Assembly (NCBI RefSeq): GCF_041431135.1
Contig: NZ_CP107799.1
Span: forward strand, 9,688,501 to 9,752,500
Origin: Streptomyces sp. NBC_00554
Lineage (GTDB): Bacteria > Actinomycetota > Actinomycetes > Streptomycetales > Streptomycetaceae
Reading direction: 5' to 3'
DNA: 64,000 nucleotides
Shown: positions 44,327-52,169 of the stretch, piece by piece
Layout of the letters: each line of letters begins with the position of its first letter
Numbering within the stretch: the stretch's first letter is position 1
Made by a program: the position numbers and the translations under genes
The notes under the pieces: model-generated
Told to the model about the DNA's origin: nothing
Seen by the model: the letters and a program-made list of their open reading frames with translations, nothing else
Database searches by the model: none

Positions 44327-46606
44327 ATGGCGGAGACCAGGCTGATCCAGAGCCGGTACCGGCTGCTCGATCTCATCGGGCGGGGCGGTATGGGTGAGGT
44401 GTGGCGTGCGCGGGACGAGTCGCTGGGCCGGCATGTGGCGGTCAAGTGCCTCAAGCCCCTCGGCCCGCACCACGATCAGTCCTTCACCCGAGTGCTGCGG
44501 GAGCGGTTCCGGCGCGAGGCCCGGGTGGCCGCCGCCCTCCAGCACCGCGGGGTGACGGTCGTCCATGACTTCGGTGAGTCCGACGGCGTGCTGTATCTCG
44601 TGATGGAGCTGCTGGAAGGGCGGAACCTCAGCCAACTCCTGGAGGACAACAAGCAACACCCGCTGCCGGTCGCCGACGTCGTCGATGTCGCCGACCAGGT
44701 GGCCGCGGCCCTCGCGTACACCCATCAACAGGGCATCGTGCACCGCGACTTGAAGCCCGCGAACATCATGCGGCTCACCGACGGCACGGTGAAGATCTGC
44801 GACTTCGGCATCGCGCGCCTCGGCCACGACATCGGGTTCACCTCACGTCTGACCGGCACCGGTATCGCGATGGGCACCCCGCACTACATGTCGCCGGAGC
44901 AGATCAGCGGCACCCATGTCGACCAGCGCAGCGACCTGTACTCCTTCGGGTGCGTGCTCTACGAAATCGCCACCGGGGCACCGCCGTTCGACCTCGACGA
45001 CGCTTGGGCTGTGCTCGTCGGACACCGGGACACGACTCCCGAACCGCCGCGCCGACACCGGGCCGAACTCCCCGAGTACTTCGAGAAGATCATCCTGGAT
45101 CTGCTCGCCAAGGAGCCTGAGGAGCGCCCGCAGGACGCCCGCGAACTCGGCCGCCGCATCAACGCGGGCCGCACCACTCCGATGTACGTGCCGACCGTGG
45201 TGACTCCCGCCATCCGGCAACCGGGGCCGGAGCAGCGACCGTTGGCGCCCTCGGCCCAGGCGCGCCCCGAGCAGCCGCCCTCGCGCGAACCCCGGCTGCC
45301 CTCCTGGACCCGCGGCATGACCACGGGCCACAAGGCGACCGGCGCCGGGCTGCGCGTCACACCCCCGGACGCTTCTGCGGGCCTCACCGGCGAGTGGATC
45401 GCGCGTCCGTCCACGGCTGTGGCGCGCTCGCCCGAGCGCACCGAACGGCCCACTCCCTCACCGGAGTTGATCACCACTCTGGCGGGGCGGCACAACGCCG
45501 GCCTGAGTCTCGGGCGGCTCGGCCGGTGGACGGAGGCGGGCGAGGTGCACCGCGCGGTCGCCGCCGAGCGGGAGCACGCCCTCGGTCCTGACCACCCCGA
45601 CACGCTCGCCTCCCGCTACGAGGTCGGGTTCACGCTCAGCCGCACCGGACGCCCCGCCGAGGCGCTGCGCGAGTACGCGCATGTCGCCCAGGCCAGGGAG
45701 CGGGTGCTCGGCGCCGACCACCCCGACACGCTCGCCGCGCGGCAGGAAATGGCGTATGTCCTCGGCCAGTTGGGCCGCCACTTCGAGGCCCACCAGGCCT
45801 ACACTTCCGTGCTCGCCGCCCGGGAGCGCGCCATGGGCCCCGACCATCCCGACACCCTGCGCTGCCGCCACAACCTCGCCTTCAACCTGAGCAGACTCGG
45901 GCGCCTTGAGGACTCGTACCGCATGGCGAGCGAGGTGGCGTCCGCCCGTGCGCGGGTGCTCGGCGCGATGCACCCCGACACGCTCGTCACGCGGTACGAA
46001 GTCGCTTACGCGCTCGGACAGTTGGGGCGTTGGCCCGAGGCGCTGCATACCTACCAGGAGGTGGCCGAGGCTCGCGCGCAGGCGCTGGGTCCCGATCATC
46101 CGGACACGCTCGCCGCCCGCTATGAGGTCGGCATCAGCCTCGGGCGGCTCGGCCGCAGTGCGCAGGCGCTTGAGCTGTACCGCGATCTGATCGACGACCG
46201 CACTCGCGTGCACGGCTCCGCGCATCCCGAGACCCTGCGTGCCCGGCACGGTCTCGGGGTCAACCTTGGCCGCATGGGGCGCTGGGAGGAGGCCCTCGCG
46301 GAGTCGCGTGACGTGTGTGCCATCCGCGAGCGGGTGCTCGGGGGCGACCATCCGGACACTCTTGTCAGTCGGCGCGAGGTTGCCGTCGGTCTTGGGTGGC
46401 TCGGTCGGTGGGCCGACGCGCTCACCGAGTATCGCGGGGTGGCTTCCGCTCGCGAGCGGGTGCTCGGGGCCGATCATCCCGACGCGCTTGCCAGCCGTAA
46501 CGACGAGGCGCACTGTCTGGAGCAGCTGGGGCGGGGGCAGGAGGCCGTGGAGCTGTATCGGAGGGTGGCTGCGTTGCGGCAGCAGCGGGCGTCCGGGGGG
46601 CATTGA
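44327..46606 (+). CDS. Soluble Ser/Thr protein kinase with nine C-terminal TPR repeats
   Basis: This 759-aa Hanks-type kinase has the glycine loop GRGGMGEVW, K40 in VAVK, catalytic HRDLKPAN (D141), DFG (D159) and the activation segment to MSPEQ. A Pro/Arg-rich linker (about 285-385) leads to nine tandem kinesin-light-chain-like TPR units of exactly 42 residues (consensus around LGRLGRWxEALxxYRxVAxARERVLGxDHPDTLxxRxE). There is no transmembrane segment, unlike PknB-type kinases, so it is a cytosolic kinase with its own protein-docking array. AGGAG stands immediately before the ATG. A terminator follows. Confidence 0.88.
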   Translation: MAETRLIQSRYRLLDLIGRGGMGEVWRARDESLGRHVAVKCLKPLGPHHDQSFTRVLRERFRREARVAAALQHRGVTVVHDFGESDGVLYLVMELLEGRNLSQLLEDNKQHPLPVADVVDVADQVAAALAYTHQQGIVHRDLKPANIMRLTDGTVKICDFGIARLGHDIGFTSRLTGTGIAMGTPHYMSPEQISGTHVDQRSDLYSFGCVLYEIATGAPPFDLDDAWAVLVGHRDTTPEPPRRHRAELPEYFEKIILDLLAKEPEERPQDARELGRRINAGRTTPMYVPTVVTPAIRQPGPEQRPLAPSAQARPEQPPSREPRLPSWTRGMTTGHKATGAGLRVTPPDASAGLTGEWIARPSTAVARSPERTERPTPSPELITTLAGRHNAGLSLGRLGRWTEAGEVHRAVAAEREHALGPDHPDTLASRYEVGFTLSRTGRPAEALREYAHVAQARERVLGADHPDTLAARQEMAYVLGQLGRHFEAHQAYTSVLAARERAMGPDHPDTLRCRHNLAFNLSRLGRLEDSYRMASEVASARARVLGAMHPDTLVTRYEVAYALGQLGRWPEALHTYQEVAEARAQALGPDHPDTLAARYEVGISLGRLGRSAQALELYRDLIDDRTRVHGSAHPETLRARHGLGVNLGRMGRWEEALAESRDVCAIRERVLGGDHPDTLVSRREVAVGLGWLGRWADALTEYRGVASARERVLGADHPDALASRNDEAHCLEQLGRGQEAVELYRRVAALRQQRASGGH

Positions 46607-46660
46607 GTGTGGTTGGGGTGGTGGGATTTCGCCCCCTCCGCCCCTACCCGTCCCGTCCTT

Positions 46661-46696
46661 CTGGGGCTGCGCCCCAGGCCCCCTGGGTCGTTTTTT
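46661..46696 (+). terminator. Intrinsic terminator after the kinase gene
   Basis: Alternative stems CTGGGGC/GCCCCAG (46661-46677) and CCCAGG/CCTGGG (46673-46687) are followed by TTTTTT at 46691-46696. The T-run is rare in this sequence and makes this the clearest Rho-independent terminator in the window. Confidence 0.75.
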
Positions 46697-46707
46697 GCTG
46701 CGGGGCT

Positions 46708-46751
46708 GTGGGGGCTTGTCGCGCAGTTCCCCGCGCCCCTGCGGGGGCGCG
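46708..46751. repeat. Dispersed intergenic element with hairpin, copy 2 (inverted)
   Basis: The strip GTGGGGGCTTGTCGCGCAGT...CCCCGCGCCCC followed by an 8-bp stem (CGCGCCCC, loop TGCG, GGGGCGCG; 46732-46751) is the reverse complement of the element at 1514-1557. The 32-bp shared part differs at one base. Confidence 0.75.
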
Positions 46752-46822
46752 GCCCCGTACGGGTGCCCGCCGCCTGCCGCGTACCCCTGGCCGCCGTAGA
46801 TCATCACGTGTTACCAAGAACC

Positions 46823-48394
46823 ATGCCTGCACTCGAGGGATACGACGCCGTGATCGTCGGCGGGGGACACAACGGGCTCGTCGCCGCTGCCTACCTGGCC
46901 CGGGCCGGGCGGTCGGTGCTGGTCCTTGAGCGCTTGGGGACGACCGGTGGGGCCGCTGTGTCCACGCGGCCGTTCGCCGGGGTCGACGCGCGGCTGTCGC
47001 GCTACTCGTACCTGGTCAGCCTGCTGCCGCGGAAGATCGTGCGGGATCTCGGCCTGGACTTCCGGGTACGCGGGCGCACCGTCTCCTCGTACACGCCTGT
47101 CGAGCGCGACGGAAAGGCGACCGGACTGCTTGTCGGCGGTGGTGAGCGGCGCACCCGTGAGGCGTTCGCGCGGCTGACCGGATCGGACAGTGAGTACGCG
47201 GCGTGGCAGCGGTTCTACGGGATGACGGGCCGCGTCGCCCAGCGGGTGTTCCCCACGCTCACGGAGCCCTTGCCCACGCGCGATGAGCTGCGTCGGCGTG
47301 TCGACGACGAGGAGGCGTGGCGGGTGCTCTTCGAGGAGCCGGTCGGCGCCGCCGTGGAGGAGTACTTCGCCGACGACCTCGTACGCGGTGTCGTCCTCAC
47401 CGACGCCCTCATCGGGACCTTCGCGGACGCCCACGACCCGTCCCTGCGGCAGAACCGCTGCTTCCTCTACCACGTGATCGGCGGCGGCACCGGCGCCTGG
47501 GACGTGCCGGTCGGCGGTATGGGCGCCCTGACGGACGCGATCGCCGCGGCGGCGCGCAACGCGGGCGTCGTGATCGCGACCGGCCATGAGGCCGTGCGGA
47601 TCGAGACGGACGGGCGGGCCGCCGAGGTCACCTACCGGAGCGCGGACGGCGAGGGCGTCGTCGCGACCCGGCACGTCCTGGTGAACGCCTCGCCGCAGGA
47701 GCTCGCGCGCCTCACCGGCGACGAACCGCCCGCCCCCGCCGAGGGCGCCCAGCTCAAGGTGAACATGCTCCTGAAGCGGCTGCCGAGGCTTCGCGACACC
47801 TCCGTCGACCCGCGCGAGGCGTTCTCCGGGACCTTCCACATCGCTGAGGGATACGAGCAGTTGGCCACCGCCCACGCGCAGGCGGCGGCCGGCGAGCTGC
47901 CCACCGCGCCGCCCTCCGAGATCTACTGCCACTCGCTCACCGACCCGAGCATCCTCGGCCGGGACCTGGTCGAGCAGGGCTACCAGACCCTCACCCTCTT
48001 CGGACTGCACACGCCGGCCGGGCTCTTCGCTCGCGACAACGACGCCGTACGCGATGAGCTGCTGAAGTCGACCATCGCGCAGCTGGACGCCCACCTCGCC
48101 GAACCCCTCGTCGGCTGTCTGGCCACCGACGCCGACGGCCGCCCCTGCATCGAGGCGAAGACCCCACTCGACCTGGAGCGCGACCTGCGGCTGCCCGGCG
48201 GCAACATCTTCCACCGCGATCTCGCCTTCCCGTACGCGCAGGAGGGCACGGGACGCTGGGGCGTCGAGACCCGGCACGCGAACGTCCTGCTGTGCGGGGC
48301 GGGCGCGGTGCGTGGCGGCGGGGTGAGCGGGGTGCCCGGGCACAACGCGGCGATGGCCATGCTGGAGGAGCCAGGTCTTGGCGGGCCGCGCTAG
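46823..48394 (+). CDS. CrtI-like FAD-dependent oxidoreductase
   Basis: This 523-aa flavoprotein of the phytoene-desaturase/NAD(P)/FAD-dependent oxidoreductase group has the dinucleotide fold VIVGGGHNGLVAAAYLARAG, an ERLGTTGG loop, a central HVIGGGTGAWDVPVGGMGAL and a C-terminal LLCGAGAVRGGGVSGVPGHNAA FAD block. No carotenoid genes are nearby, so the substrate is open. The ATG at 46823 lacks a good Shine-Dalgarno. It overlaps the convergent reductase gene by 4 nt. Confidence 0.83.
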   Translation: MPALEGYDAVIVGGGHNGLVAAAYLARAGRSVLVLERLGTTGGAAVSTRPFAGVDARLSRYSYLVSLLPRKIVRDLGLDFRVRGRTVSSYTPVERDGKATGLLVGGGERRTREAFARLTGSDSEYAAWQRFYGMTGRVAQRVFPTLTEPLPTRDELRRRVDDEEAWRVLFEEPVGAAVEEYFADDLVRGVVLTDALIGTFADAHDPSLRQNRCFLYHVIGGGTGAWDVPVGGMGALTDAIAAAARNAGVVIATGHEAVRIETDGRAAEVTYRSADGEGVVATRHVLVNASPQELARLTGDEPPAPAEGAQLKVNMLLKRLPRLRDTSVDPREAFSGTFHIAEGYEQLATAHAQAAAGELPTAPPSEIYCHSLTDPSILGRDLVEQGYQTLTLFGLHTPAGLFARDNDAVRDELLKSTIAQLDAHLAEPLVGCLATDADGRPCIEAKTPLDLERDLRLPGGNIFHRDLAFPYAQEGTGRWGVETRHANVLLCGAGAVRGGGVSGVPGHNAAMAMLEEPGLGGPR

Positions 48395-48978
48395 GCGGTT
48401 GCCTCGTCCGGCTGTCCCGCCCGTTCGAAGGTGAGGATGGTGACTCCGTCGCCGACGACCCTGGAGTCCTTCAGGCGCAGACGCTTCTTGTCGGACGTCG
48501 CGCCGAAGAGGCGCTTGCCGGTCCCGAGGACGACTGGGAAGACCATCAGGCGGAGCTCGTCGACGAGGTCCTTCTCGATGAGGGTCTGCACCAGGCGGGC
48601 GCTGCCGTGGACCACGATGTTCCCGGGCTGCGTCTCCTTGAGAGCCGCCACCTCCTCGACGACATCGCCGCTGAGCACCGTGGAGTTGTTCCACTCGGCC
48701 TTGTCGAGGGTCGAGGAGACGACGTACTTGGGCATGCTGTTGAACTTGTCGGCGAACTCGCCCTCGCGAGAGGGCCAGGCGGCGGCGAACCCCTCGTAGG
48801 TGACCCGGCCGAGCAGCAGCGCGTCCGAGTCGTGCGTCTCCTCGAGCTTGAACTGGTTGCCTTCGTCCCCACGGTCGATCTCGAAGCTCCAGCCGTCGTA
48901 CTTGAAGCCCTCGCCTCCGCCGGGCGCCTCGAGGACGCCGTCGAGCGAGACGAATTCGGTGACGATGATCCTTCCCAT
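48391..48978 (-). CDS. RibD C-terminal/dihydrofolate-reductase-fold protein
   Basis: This is a 195-aa DHFR-superfamily protein (RibD_C type) with IIVTEFVSLDGVLEAPG, LLLGRVTYEGFAAAWP, IVVHGSARLVQTLIEKDLVDELRLMVFPVVLGTGKRLF. The family uses NADPH in reductions related to riboflavin or pterin metabolism; stand-alone forms like this are mostly uncharacterised. It is convergent with the FAD oxidoreductase, overlapping it by 4 nt. Confidence 0.85.
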   Translation of the reverse strand: MGRIIVTEFVSLDGVLEAPGGGEGFKYDGWSFEIDRGDEGNQFKLEETHDSDALLLGRVTYEGFAAAWPSREGEFADKFNSMPKYVVSSTLDKAEWNNSTVLSGDVVEEVAALKETQPGNIVVHGSARLVQTLIEKDLVDELRLMVFPVVLGTGKRLFGATSDKKRLRLKDSRVVGDGVTILTFERAGQPDEATA

Positions 48979-49085
48979 GCTGTCGCTCCCTTTCCTGTTC
49001 CCGGTGGATGCGGGCCTTCATGGTGGATGTGGGCCTTCACGGGTGGATCTGTGGTCCGTGACGCACACATCTCACCTTCGAGCCT

Positions 49086-50885
49086 TCAGTCCCGGGACGC
49101 CACCCAGCCCACCGCAACAATGCGCGCGGCGTCCGCCGGACGTGCCTCGTCGAAGAGGACCTGGTCTCCGGAGTCGACCCGGAGCGCGTCGACGTAGGCG
49201 CCACGACCGACGTACAGCTGGTCGGTCGCATACCGCCAGCGCGCGGTGAGCTGCCGCACCTGGGGCAGGTCCGCGGTGAGCCGGTGCCAGACCCGTCCGG
49301 ACCAGCCGGTGACCGCGCCGGTGGGGTGCTCCTGCGGTTCCTCGCCATGCGGGGCCGTCGTGAAGGGAACCGGCTGCCAGGTCGTACCGCCGTCGGCCGA
49401 CGTCTCCAGGGAGAGACGGTCCGCCTGGGGTTCGGTGTCCCACCACAGTGCGCAGCGCAGGCGTACGGGACCGGTGGCAGTGTCGAGCGCGGGCAGCGTC
49501 AGTGTGGCCGTCGTCGTGCCCGTCATCCCGGAGAACCAGGATGTGCGGCCGCGCGCGGGGCGGACCGGCACGGCGCGGGCCAGGTTGTTCGCCGCGGCGA
49601 CCCGGGGAGCGGAGCCCGATCGCCAACTGCGGGCGGGGTGGACGGAGTTGCCGAGAACGATCAGGAAGGAGTCGGTCGTCGGGTCGAGGACGAGGGAGGT
49701 GCCGGTGAAGCCGGTGTGGCCCGCGGTGCGCGGGGTGGCCATCGCGCCCATGTACCAGTGCTGGTAGAGCTCGAAGCCGAGGCCGTGCTCGTCGCCCGGG
49801 AAGGCCGTGTTGAAGTCGGTGAACATCAGGTCCACCGTCTCCGGCTCCAGGATGCGCGCCCCGCCGTACGCGCCGCCGTTGAGCAGCGTGCGGCCGAGGA
49901 TCGCCAGGTCCCAGGCGCAGGAGAACACGCCCGCGTGGCCGGCCACACCACCGAGGGAGTACGCGTTCTCGTCGTGCACCTCGCCCCACACAAGGCCCCG
50001 GTTCAGCCCCGACCAGGGCAGCCGTGCGTCCTCGGTGGCGGCGATCCTCGGCTTCCAGGAGGCGGGCGGGTTGTAGCGGGTGCGGTGCATGCCGAGCGGG
50101 GCGGTGATCTCCTCGTGGAGGAGGGTGTCGAGGGTGCGGCCGGTGATCTTCTCCAGGACGAGCTGGAGCGAGATCAGATTCAGGTCCGAGTAGAGGTACT
50201 TGGTGCCCGGGGGGTTGAGCGGGGCCTCGTTCCAGATGAGTTGGAGCTTTCCCTCGTGGGTCGGCGCGTTGTAGAGGGGGATCCAGGCGCGGAAGCCTGA
50301 GGTGTGGGTGAGGAGTTGGCGGATCGTGATGGTCTGCTTGCCGCCGCCCGCGAACTCGGGGAGGTACGAGGCGACCGTCGCCTCCAGAGCCAGCGCGCCG
50401 CGCTCGATCTGCTGGACCGTGAGGATCGACGTGAACAGCTTCGAGACGGAGGCCAGGTCGTAGACGGTGTCCTCGGCCGCCGCGATCTGCTGGTCGGCGG
50501 GGAACTCGACGCCGGTGTCGGTCTTCTCGTCGTACGCCGCATAGCGCACCGCCATGCCGATCGGCTGGTGCAGGGCCACGGTGCCGCCGCGCCCGGCGAG
50601 GAGTACGGCGCCCGCGTACCAGGGGTGCCTGGGGGAGGGGCCGAGGAACGCCTCGGCGTCGGCGACCAGTTGGCGCAGATGGCCCGACAGCAGTCCGGCA
50701 CGCTCGGCCGATCCGTGCCGCAGTGTCGGCAGTCCGCCACCGGTTCCCCCGGCGGCAGCGGCGGATGCGGCGGGTCCTGCGGGGAAGGGGGCGATGGCCA
50801 GGGAACCTCCCAAGGCCGCCACCCGTCTGCCCAGTTGACGACGGGTCAGTCGGCTGTGTGCTCCACCCGTTGCTTCATCGGTCAT
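49086..50885 (-). CDS. TAT-exported serine hydrolase (class C beta-lactamase fold)
   Basis: This 599-aa protein has a TAT-type signal (TRRQLGRRVAALGGSLA...SAAA). The beta-lactamase/DD-peptidase domain spans about 60-420, with SxxK as S146-V-S-K149, YSDLN (Tyr-x-Asn) and HTGFTGTSLVLDP as the third motif region. A C-terminal beta-sandwich of about 170 residues (SLETSADGGTTWQPV, GAYVDALRV) follows, as found in carbohydrate-binding modules. It probably acts on peptidoglycan-derived peptides or D-amino-acid compounds outside the cell. The start ATG 50885 lies just below two GAAAn-type operators. Confidence 0.85.
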   Translation of the reverse strand: MTDEATGGAHSRLTRRQLGRRVAALGGSLAIAPFPAGPAASAAAAGGTGGGLPTLRHGSAERAGLLSGHLRQLVADAEAFLGPSPRHPWYAGAVLLAGRGGTVALHQPIGMAVRYAAYDEKTDTGVEFPADQQIAAAEDTVYDLASVSKLFTSILTVQQIERGALALEATVASYLPEFAGGGKQTITIRQLLTHTSGFRAWIPLYNAPTHEGKLQLIWNEAPLNPPGTKYLYSDLNLISLQLVLEKITGRTLDTLLHEEITAPLGMHRTRYNPPASWKPRIAATEDARLPWSGLNRGLVWGEVHDENAYSLGGVAGHAGVFSCAWDLAILGRTLLNGGAYGGARILEPETVDLMFTDFNTAFPGDEHGLGFELYQHWYMGAMATPRTAGHTGFTGTSLVLDPTTDSFLIVLGNSVHPARSWRSGSAPRVAAANNLARAVPVRPARGRTSWFSGMTGTTTATLTLPALDTATGPVRLRCALWWDTEPQADRLSLETSADGGTTWQPVPFTTAPHGEEPQEHPTGAVTGWSGRVWHRLTADLPQVRQLTARWRYATDQLYVGRGAYVDALRVDSGDQVLFDEARPADAARIVAVGWVASRD

Positions 50886-50910
50886 CGAGAAGTCTCCCGC
50901 CGCGCCGCCT

Positions 50911-50951
50911 GAAAGTATCTTTCCTGGTTCGCCTTGCGGGGTGAAACTTTC
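50911..50951. promoter_or_regulatory. Twin operators upstream of the serine hydrolase
   Basis: GAAAG-TAT-CTTTC (50911-50923) and GAAA-C-TTTC (50943-50951) are two dyads whose left ends are 32 bp apart, about three DNA turns, so they face the same side. They lie 26-66 nt above the serine hydrolase start. Similar GAAA/TTTC dyads are bound by sugar-phosphate-sensing repressors; the actual regulator is unknown. Confidence 0.55.
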
Positions 50952-50995
50952 CTGTCAGGGGGAGAGTGTGTCAACCGTGGCAGGCGGTTCCGGTA

Positions 50996-51017
50996 AATCT
51001 GACGGAGCATCAGAAAA
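50996..51017. promoter_or_regulatory. Shared acyl-CoA-gene operator, copy 1
   Basis: AATCTGAC-GGAGCA-TCAGAAAA lies 40-61 nt before the NMO-family gene. All 16 outer bases are identical to the site at 59493-59514 in the fadD19/echA19 divergent promoter. The core TCTGA/TCAGA is a dyad of TetR-operator size. Confidence 0.7.
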
Positions 51018-51056
51018 GGTCTTCCCTCGTCCGGAGGACTGCGGCATCCTGCGGCC

Positions 51057-52169
51057 ATGCAGACGGAGCTGAGCAAGAGACTGGGAGTCGAGCACGCCAT
51101 CTTCGGCTTCACGCCGTTTCCCGCCGTCGCTGCGGCCATCAGCCGCGCGGGCGGATTCGGTGTGCTCGGTGCGGTCCGCTACACCGCCCCCGACGACCTC
51201 AAACGCGACCTCGACTGGATCGAGGCCAATGTCGACGGCATGCCCTACGGCCTGGACGTCGTCATGCCGGCCAAGAAGGTGGAGGGTGTGACGGAAGCCG
51301 ACGTCGAGGCGATGATCCCCGAGGGGCATCGGCAGTACGTCAAGGACACCCTGGCCAAGTACGGCGTACCCGAACTCGCCGAGGGCGAGGTGTCCGGGTG
51401 GCGTATCACGGGGTGGATGGAGCAGGTCGCCCGCAACCAGCTCGACGTCGCCTTCGACTACCCGATCAAGCTGCTCGCCAACGCGCTCGGCTCCCCGCCC
51501 GTCGACGTCGTGGAGCGCGCCCACAAGCAGGGAGCGCTCGTCGCCGCCCTCGCGGGCAGTGCCCGGCACGCCCTCAAGCACGCCGAGGGCGGCATCGACG
51601 TCGTCGTCGCGCAGGGCTACGAGGCGGGCGGCCACACCGGGGAGATCGCCTCGATGGTGCTGACGCCGGAAGTCGTGGACGCCGTCGACCCGTTGCCCGT
51701 ACTCGCGGCGGGCGGCATCGGCAGCGGGCAGCAGGTGGCCGCCGCGCTCAGCCTCGGCGCCCAAGGTGTGTGGCTCGGCTCCGTGTGGCTGACCGTGACA
51801 GAGGCGGACATGCACTCGCGCGGCGTCACGCGGAAGCTGCTCGCCGCCGGATCCGGCGACACGGTCCGTTCGCGCGCGCTGACCGGCAAGCCGGCACGTC
51901 AGCTGCGCACCGAGTGGACCGACGCCTGGGACGACCCGAACGGGCCCGGCACGCTTCCCATGCCGTTGCAGGGACTGCTCGTGGCCGAGGCGCTCTCCCG
52001 GATCCAGAAGTACGAGGTGGAGCCGCTGCTCGGCACACCGGTCGGGCAGATCGTCGGCCGGATGAACAGCGAACGCAGCGTCCAGGCCGTCTTCGACGAC
52101 CTGACCCGGGGGTTCGAGCACGCCGTCGACCGGATCAACCGCATCGCGGGAAGGGGCGAGCAGTCGTGA
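51057..52169 (+). CDS. Nitronate monooxygenase-family FMN oxidoreductase
   Basis: This 370-aa TIM-barrel flavoprotein of the NMO/2-nitropropane dioxygenase family begins LSKRLGVEHAIFGFTPFPAVAAAISRAGGFGVLGA. It carries the FMN-phosphate motifs VAQGYEAGGHTG and PVLAAGGIGSGQQVAAALSLGAQGVWLGS. In actinobacterial lipid and steroid clusters such proteins act as enoyl-CoA or nitronate-type reductases; the substrate here is not determined. The gene overlaps the following fadD by GTGA, so the two are coupled. The promoter has the AATCTGAC-N6-TCAGAAAA operator. Confidence 0.83.
   Translation: MQTELSKRLGVEHAIFGFTPFPAVAAAISRAGGFGVLGAVRYTAPDDLKRDLDWIEANVDGMPYGLDVVMPAKKVEGVTEADVEAMIPEGHRQYVKDTLAKYGVPELAEGEVSGWRITGWMEQVARNQLDVAFDYPIKLLANALGSPPVDVVERAHKQGALVAALAGSARHALKHAEGGIDVVVAQGYEAGGHTGEIASMVLTPEVVDAVDPLPVLAAGGIGSGQQVAAALSLGAQGVWLGSVWLTVTEADMHSRGVTRKLLAAGSGDTVRSRALTGKPARQLRTEWTDAWDDPNGPGTLPMPLQGLLVAEALSRIQKYEVEPLLGTPVGQIVGRMNSERSVQAVFDDLTRGFEHAVDRINRIAGRGEQS

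Noticed and set aside
51057..52169. Considered calling the NMO-family gene ipdC, a steroid C/D-ring reductase.
   Set aside because: Only the general NMO motifs are shared, and the N-terminal half does not resemble IpdC as I recall it. No ipdAB genes are nearby.
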